Shown: one piece after another, positions 61,862-64,000 of the stretch
Layout of the letters: every line of letters begins with the position of its first letter
How positions within the stretch are numbered: position 1 is the first letter of the stretch
From: Thalassolituus hydrocarboniclasticus
Lineage (GTDB): Bacteria; Pseudomonadota; Gammaproteobacteria; Pseudomonadales; Oceanobacteraceae
NCBI RefSeq assembly: GCF_025345565.1
Contig: NZ_CP054475.1
Span: 3,000,006-3,064,005, forward strand
Length of the DNA stretch: 64,000 bases
Reading direction: 5' to 3'
Program-made: the position numbers and the translations under genes
The notes under the pieces: generated by a model
Told to the model about the DNA's origin: nothing
The model's input: only the letters and a program-made list of their open reading frames with translations
Databases searched by the model: none

Positions 61862-62986
61862 ATGCTCATGTCCGATATCGTAATCTCCGGCTCCGGCCTG
61901 TTCATCCCGCCTTTTACCATCACCAACGATGAACTGGTAGAAGCCTACAATACCTATGCAAACCGCTTTAACGAAGAACATGCGGACGCCATTGCCAGCG
62001 GCGAGACTGAAGCCCTGCCATTATCCAGCAGCGAATTTATTGAGAAGGCTTCCGGCATCAAGGCACGCTACGCCATGTACAAAGACGGCATCGTCAATCC
62101 GGACATCATGCATCCTGTATTTCCGATGACACAGGAAGGCGCTACTCCGGAAATGGTTACTATGGGCGTTGCCGCAGCACGCGAAGCCATGGAGCAGGCC
62201 GGCAAGACCGCTGACGATATCGACATGATCATTGTATCCAGCACTTTCCGTCAGCGCGATTATCCGGGTATGTCGGTTGAGATTCAGCGCGAACTGGGCG
62301 TCAAAGGCTTTGCTTACGACATGGGCATTGCCTGCTCATCCGCAACCTTCGGTCTGATCAATGCCTACACTGCACTGAAAGCCGGCACAGCAAAATGTGT
62401 GTTATTTATAAACCCGGAATTCACCACCCCGGGACTTGATTTCCGCGATCGCGACAGCCATTTTATTTTTGGTGATGTTGCTACCGCAGCGATTCTGGAA
62501 CCTGAAGAAACAGCCACATCCAAGCACGCTTTCCGCATTCTGAGCACCAGGCAGTTCACCCAGTACTCAGACAATATCCGTTGTGATGCATCCTATGCTG
62601 ACCATTGTTTTGAAAATGTGCCGGACAACCGTTACGCCTTCAAACAACAGGGACGTAAAGTATTCAAAGAGCTGCTGCCACTGGTGACAAACTTTATTGA
62701 AAGCGAACTGGCAGACAATAAAGTAGAAGCCTCTGCGCTGAAACGTATGTGGCTGCACCAGGCGAATATCAACATGAATTTATTCGCCGTTAAAAAGCTC
62801 CTTGGCCGTCTGCCCGAAGGCGATGAAGCACCAGTGGTACTGGACGAATTTGCCAACACAGCGTCATCCGGTTCGGTGATTGCTTTCCACCGCTATAAAG
62901 ATGATTTTAAGACTGGCGACAAAGGCCTGATCTGTTCTTTTGGCGCAGGATATTCCATCGGCAGCCTGCTGGTCGAAAAACTCTGA
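61862..62986 (+). CDS. Beta-ketoacyl-ACP synthase III-like (FabH-like) enzyme
   Basis: A 374-residue condensing enzyme of the KAS III branch, longer than FabH and similar in layout to Pseudomonas PA3286-type enzymes that start fatty acid synthesis from medium-chain acyl-CoA. The catalytic Cys158 is in D-M-G-I-A-C-S-S-A-T-F-G, the His in M-W-L-H-Q-A-N and the Asn in F-A-N-T-A-S-S-G. The ATG at 61862 has AAGG five bases upstream; a second ATG lies two codons later. It is 149 bases upstream of fabA; fabB is absent, so they might be transcribed separately. Confidence 0.85.
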   Translation: MLMSDIVISGSGLFIPPFTITNDELVEAYNTYANRFNEEHADAIASGETEALPLSSSEFIEKASGIKARYAMYKDGIVNPDIMHPVFPMTQEGATPEMVTMGVAAAREAMEQAGKTADDIDMIIVSSTFRQRDYPGMSVEIQRELGVKGFAYDMGIACSSATFGLINAYTALKAGTAKCVLFINPEFTTPGLDFRDRDSHFIFGDVATAAILEPEETATSKHAFRILSTRQFTQYSDNIRCDASYADHCFENVPDNRYAFKQQGRKVFKELLPLVTNFIESELADNKVEASALKRMWLHQANINMNLFAVKKLLGRLPEGDEAPVVLDEFANTASSGSVIAFHRYKDDFKTGDKGLICSFGAGYSIGSLLVEKL

Positions 62987-63135
62987 TCAGAAACCGGTTT
63001 CCCGGCGCAACCTGCGCCGGAAATACTGGCCATTAATTCCTTTTATTCAAAAAACCTTCATTGGCTATCATGCTGTAAATATGTCAGTGTACCGGCATAC
63101 TTATAACGACCCTAAAGACCAGAAGAGGAAACTGC

Positions 63136-63651
63136 ATGACTCACCCAAACTCCTTTAACCGTGAACAACTGCTGGCCTGCGGCCACGGTGAATTGTTTGG
63201 TGAAGGCAATGCACGGCTGCCACTGCCTAACATGCTGATGATGGATCGCATCGTGCACATCAGCAGTGAAGGTGGCGCTTACGGCAAAGGCGAAATTATT
63301 GCCGAACTGGATATTGATCCATCACTGTGGTTTTTTGACTGCCACTTTGAAAGCGACCCGGTAATGCCTGGCTGTCTGGGTCTGGATGCCATGTGGCAGC
63401 TGGTTGGTTTCTTCCTTGGCTGGCGCGGCAATCCTGGCCGTGGCCGCGCACTGGGCTGTGGCGAAGTTAAATTCCGTGGCCAGGTTTTACCAACCGCGAA
63501 AAAAGTGACTTACCGTATCGACATTAAGCGCGTGATGGAACAGAAACTGGTGATGGGTATTGCTGACGCTTCTATGGAAGTGGATGGCCGTGAGATTTAC
63601 ACCGCCAAAGATCTGCGTGTTGGTTTATTTACCTCCACCGAAAACTTCTGA
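63136..63651 (+). CDS. fabA: 3-hydroxydecanoyl-ACP dehydratase/isomerase FabA
   Basis: A 171-residue FabA (E. coli 172) that dehydrates 3-hydroxydecanoyl-ACP and isomerises the trans-2 to the cis-3 enoyl form, the branch point to unsaturated fatty acids. Active-site residues are in place: His70 in F-F-D-C-H-F and Asp84 in L-G-L-D-A-M-W-Q. fabB normally follows, but here the next gene is a thioesterase, so the KAS I partner must be elsewhere. Confidence 0.97.
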   Translation: MTHPNSFNREQLLACGHGELFGEGNARLPLPNMLMMDRIVHISSEGGAYGKGEIIAELDIDPSLWFFDCHFESDPVMPGCLGLDAMWQLVGFFLGWRGNPGRGRALGCGEVKFRGQVLPTAKKVTYRIDIKRVMEQKLVMGIADASMEVDGREIYTAKDLRVGLFTSTENF

Positions 63652-63680
63652 CCACTGAGCTTTCTCCAAAGCATCCGCAA

Positions 63681-63710
63681 TCAGACTCTGTCATTGTTGA
63701 CAGAGTCTGA
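63681..63710. other. 13-bp perfect hairpin after fabA
   Basis: TCAGACTCTGTCA-TTGT-TGACAGAGTCTGA: 13-bp stem with a four-base loop starting 30 bases after the fabA stop. No U-tract follows, so it may stabilise the 3' end or be a protein site. Confidence 0.65.
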
Positions 63711-63784
63711 GCTCAGCAACACTCCCCCATTTTTTCCGCACCGATTTCCGCTAAACTGGCAGTATCATTCAGTGAGGAATCCCT

Positions 63785-64000
63785 GTGGGACAGATCATAC
63801 AAACCGAGATGACCGTTCTGGTTACTCCGGACATGGCCAACTTCTCCGGCAATATGCACGGTGGCGAGTTACTCAAACTGCTGGATAAGGTTGCCTACAC
63901 CTGCGCCATGCGCTACAGCGGTCATTACGCCGTCACCCTGTCCGTCGATAATGTGCTGTTTAAAGAGCCCATATTAATCGGCGAATTAATTACCTGCCTG
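63785..64000 (+). CDS. Acyl-CoA thioesterase (hotdog fold), cut by window edge
   Basis: A partial open frame of 72 codons with a GTG start (GAGGAA upstream). The translation begins M-G-Q-I-I-Q-T-E-M-T-V and contains N-x-x-G-N-M-H-G-G-E-L-L-K-L-L-D, the hallmark of YciA-type acyl-CoA thioesterases. The protein continues beyond base 64000. Confidence 0.8.
   Translation, partial: MGQIIQTEMTVLVTPDMANFSGNMHGGELLKLLDKVAYTCAMRYSGHYAVTLSVDNVLFKEPILIGELITCL

Overview
The window comes from a marine-type gammaproteobacterium, most likely of the Oceanospirillales hydrocarbon degraders (Thalassolituus/Oceanobacter/Bermanella-like). This is inferred from three things: the classical gammaproteobacterial order rlmE-ftsH-folP-glmM-tpiA-secG-tRNA(Leu)-rimP-nusA-infB-rbfA-truB-rpsO-pnp; an AlmA-type flavin monooxygenase of the kind linked to long-chain alkane oxidation; and a large acyl-CoA oxidation operon. 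No 16S rRNA gene is present to confirm the taxon.

Layout. 1-6.3 kb: membrane proteins of unknown role, a YghU-type glutathione transferase and, at 4.6-6.3 kb, a 561-residue protein whose middle resembles the pore-forming helical domain of Cry delta-endotoxins, followed by a jacalin-like lectin domain. 6.3-7.9 kb: a class I DAHP synthase behind what looks like a complete attenuator, with an aromatic-rich leader peptide, competing hairpins and a terminator. 7.9-13.1 kb: a DUF805-like membrane protein, cmoB-cmoA (tRNA wobble uridine modification), rmuC and an outer-membrane barrel candidate. 13.3-17 kb: a secreted sphingomyelinase-like phosphodiesterase coupled to a lipase-foldase-like protein, a GH75 chitosanase-like secreted protein and a DCC-family thiol oxidoreductase. 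17-20.1 kb: an acyl-CoA ligase divergent from an AraC-type regulator.

20.1-23.2 kb is an accessory region. It starts with 90-bp tandem palindromic repeats and Pseudomonas-like REP elements. An AT-rich island follows, with a small four-cysteine protein and a two-gene Kiwa (KwaA-KwaB) anti-phage system, and an imperfect attC-like palindrome at its right edge. 23.2-29.9 kb holds a fatty-acid/acyl-CoA oxidation operon (CaiB-type CoA transferase, acyl-CoA dehydrogenase, thiolase, FadB/FadJ-type protein) next to a MerR regulator. 30-34 kb: an SDR reductase, an alkyltransferase-like DNA repair protein (Trp in place of the active Cys), the AlmA-type monooxygenase and a lipoprotein.

34-40.6 kb: an unusual set made of a divergent phosphoketolase, PRPP synthetase and an AMP/thymidine phosphorylase (all minus strand), with a divergent metallo-beta-lactamase/beta-CASP protein. 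This could be a nucleotide-pentose salvage route ending in acetyl phosphate. 40.7-45.4 kb: a PhzF isomerase, a small disordered protein, a cyanophycin-synthetase-like ATP-grasp ligase with a degenerate Mur-ligase half, and a large lipoprotein. 45.6-60.9 kb is the conserved translation/transcription and cell-envelope block, including a structured pnp leader and tRNA-Leu(GAG). 61-64 kb: yhbY, a DUF4149 membrane protein, a KAS III-like condensing enzyme, fabA and the start of an acyl-CoA thioesterase cut by the window edge.
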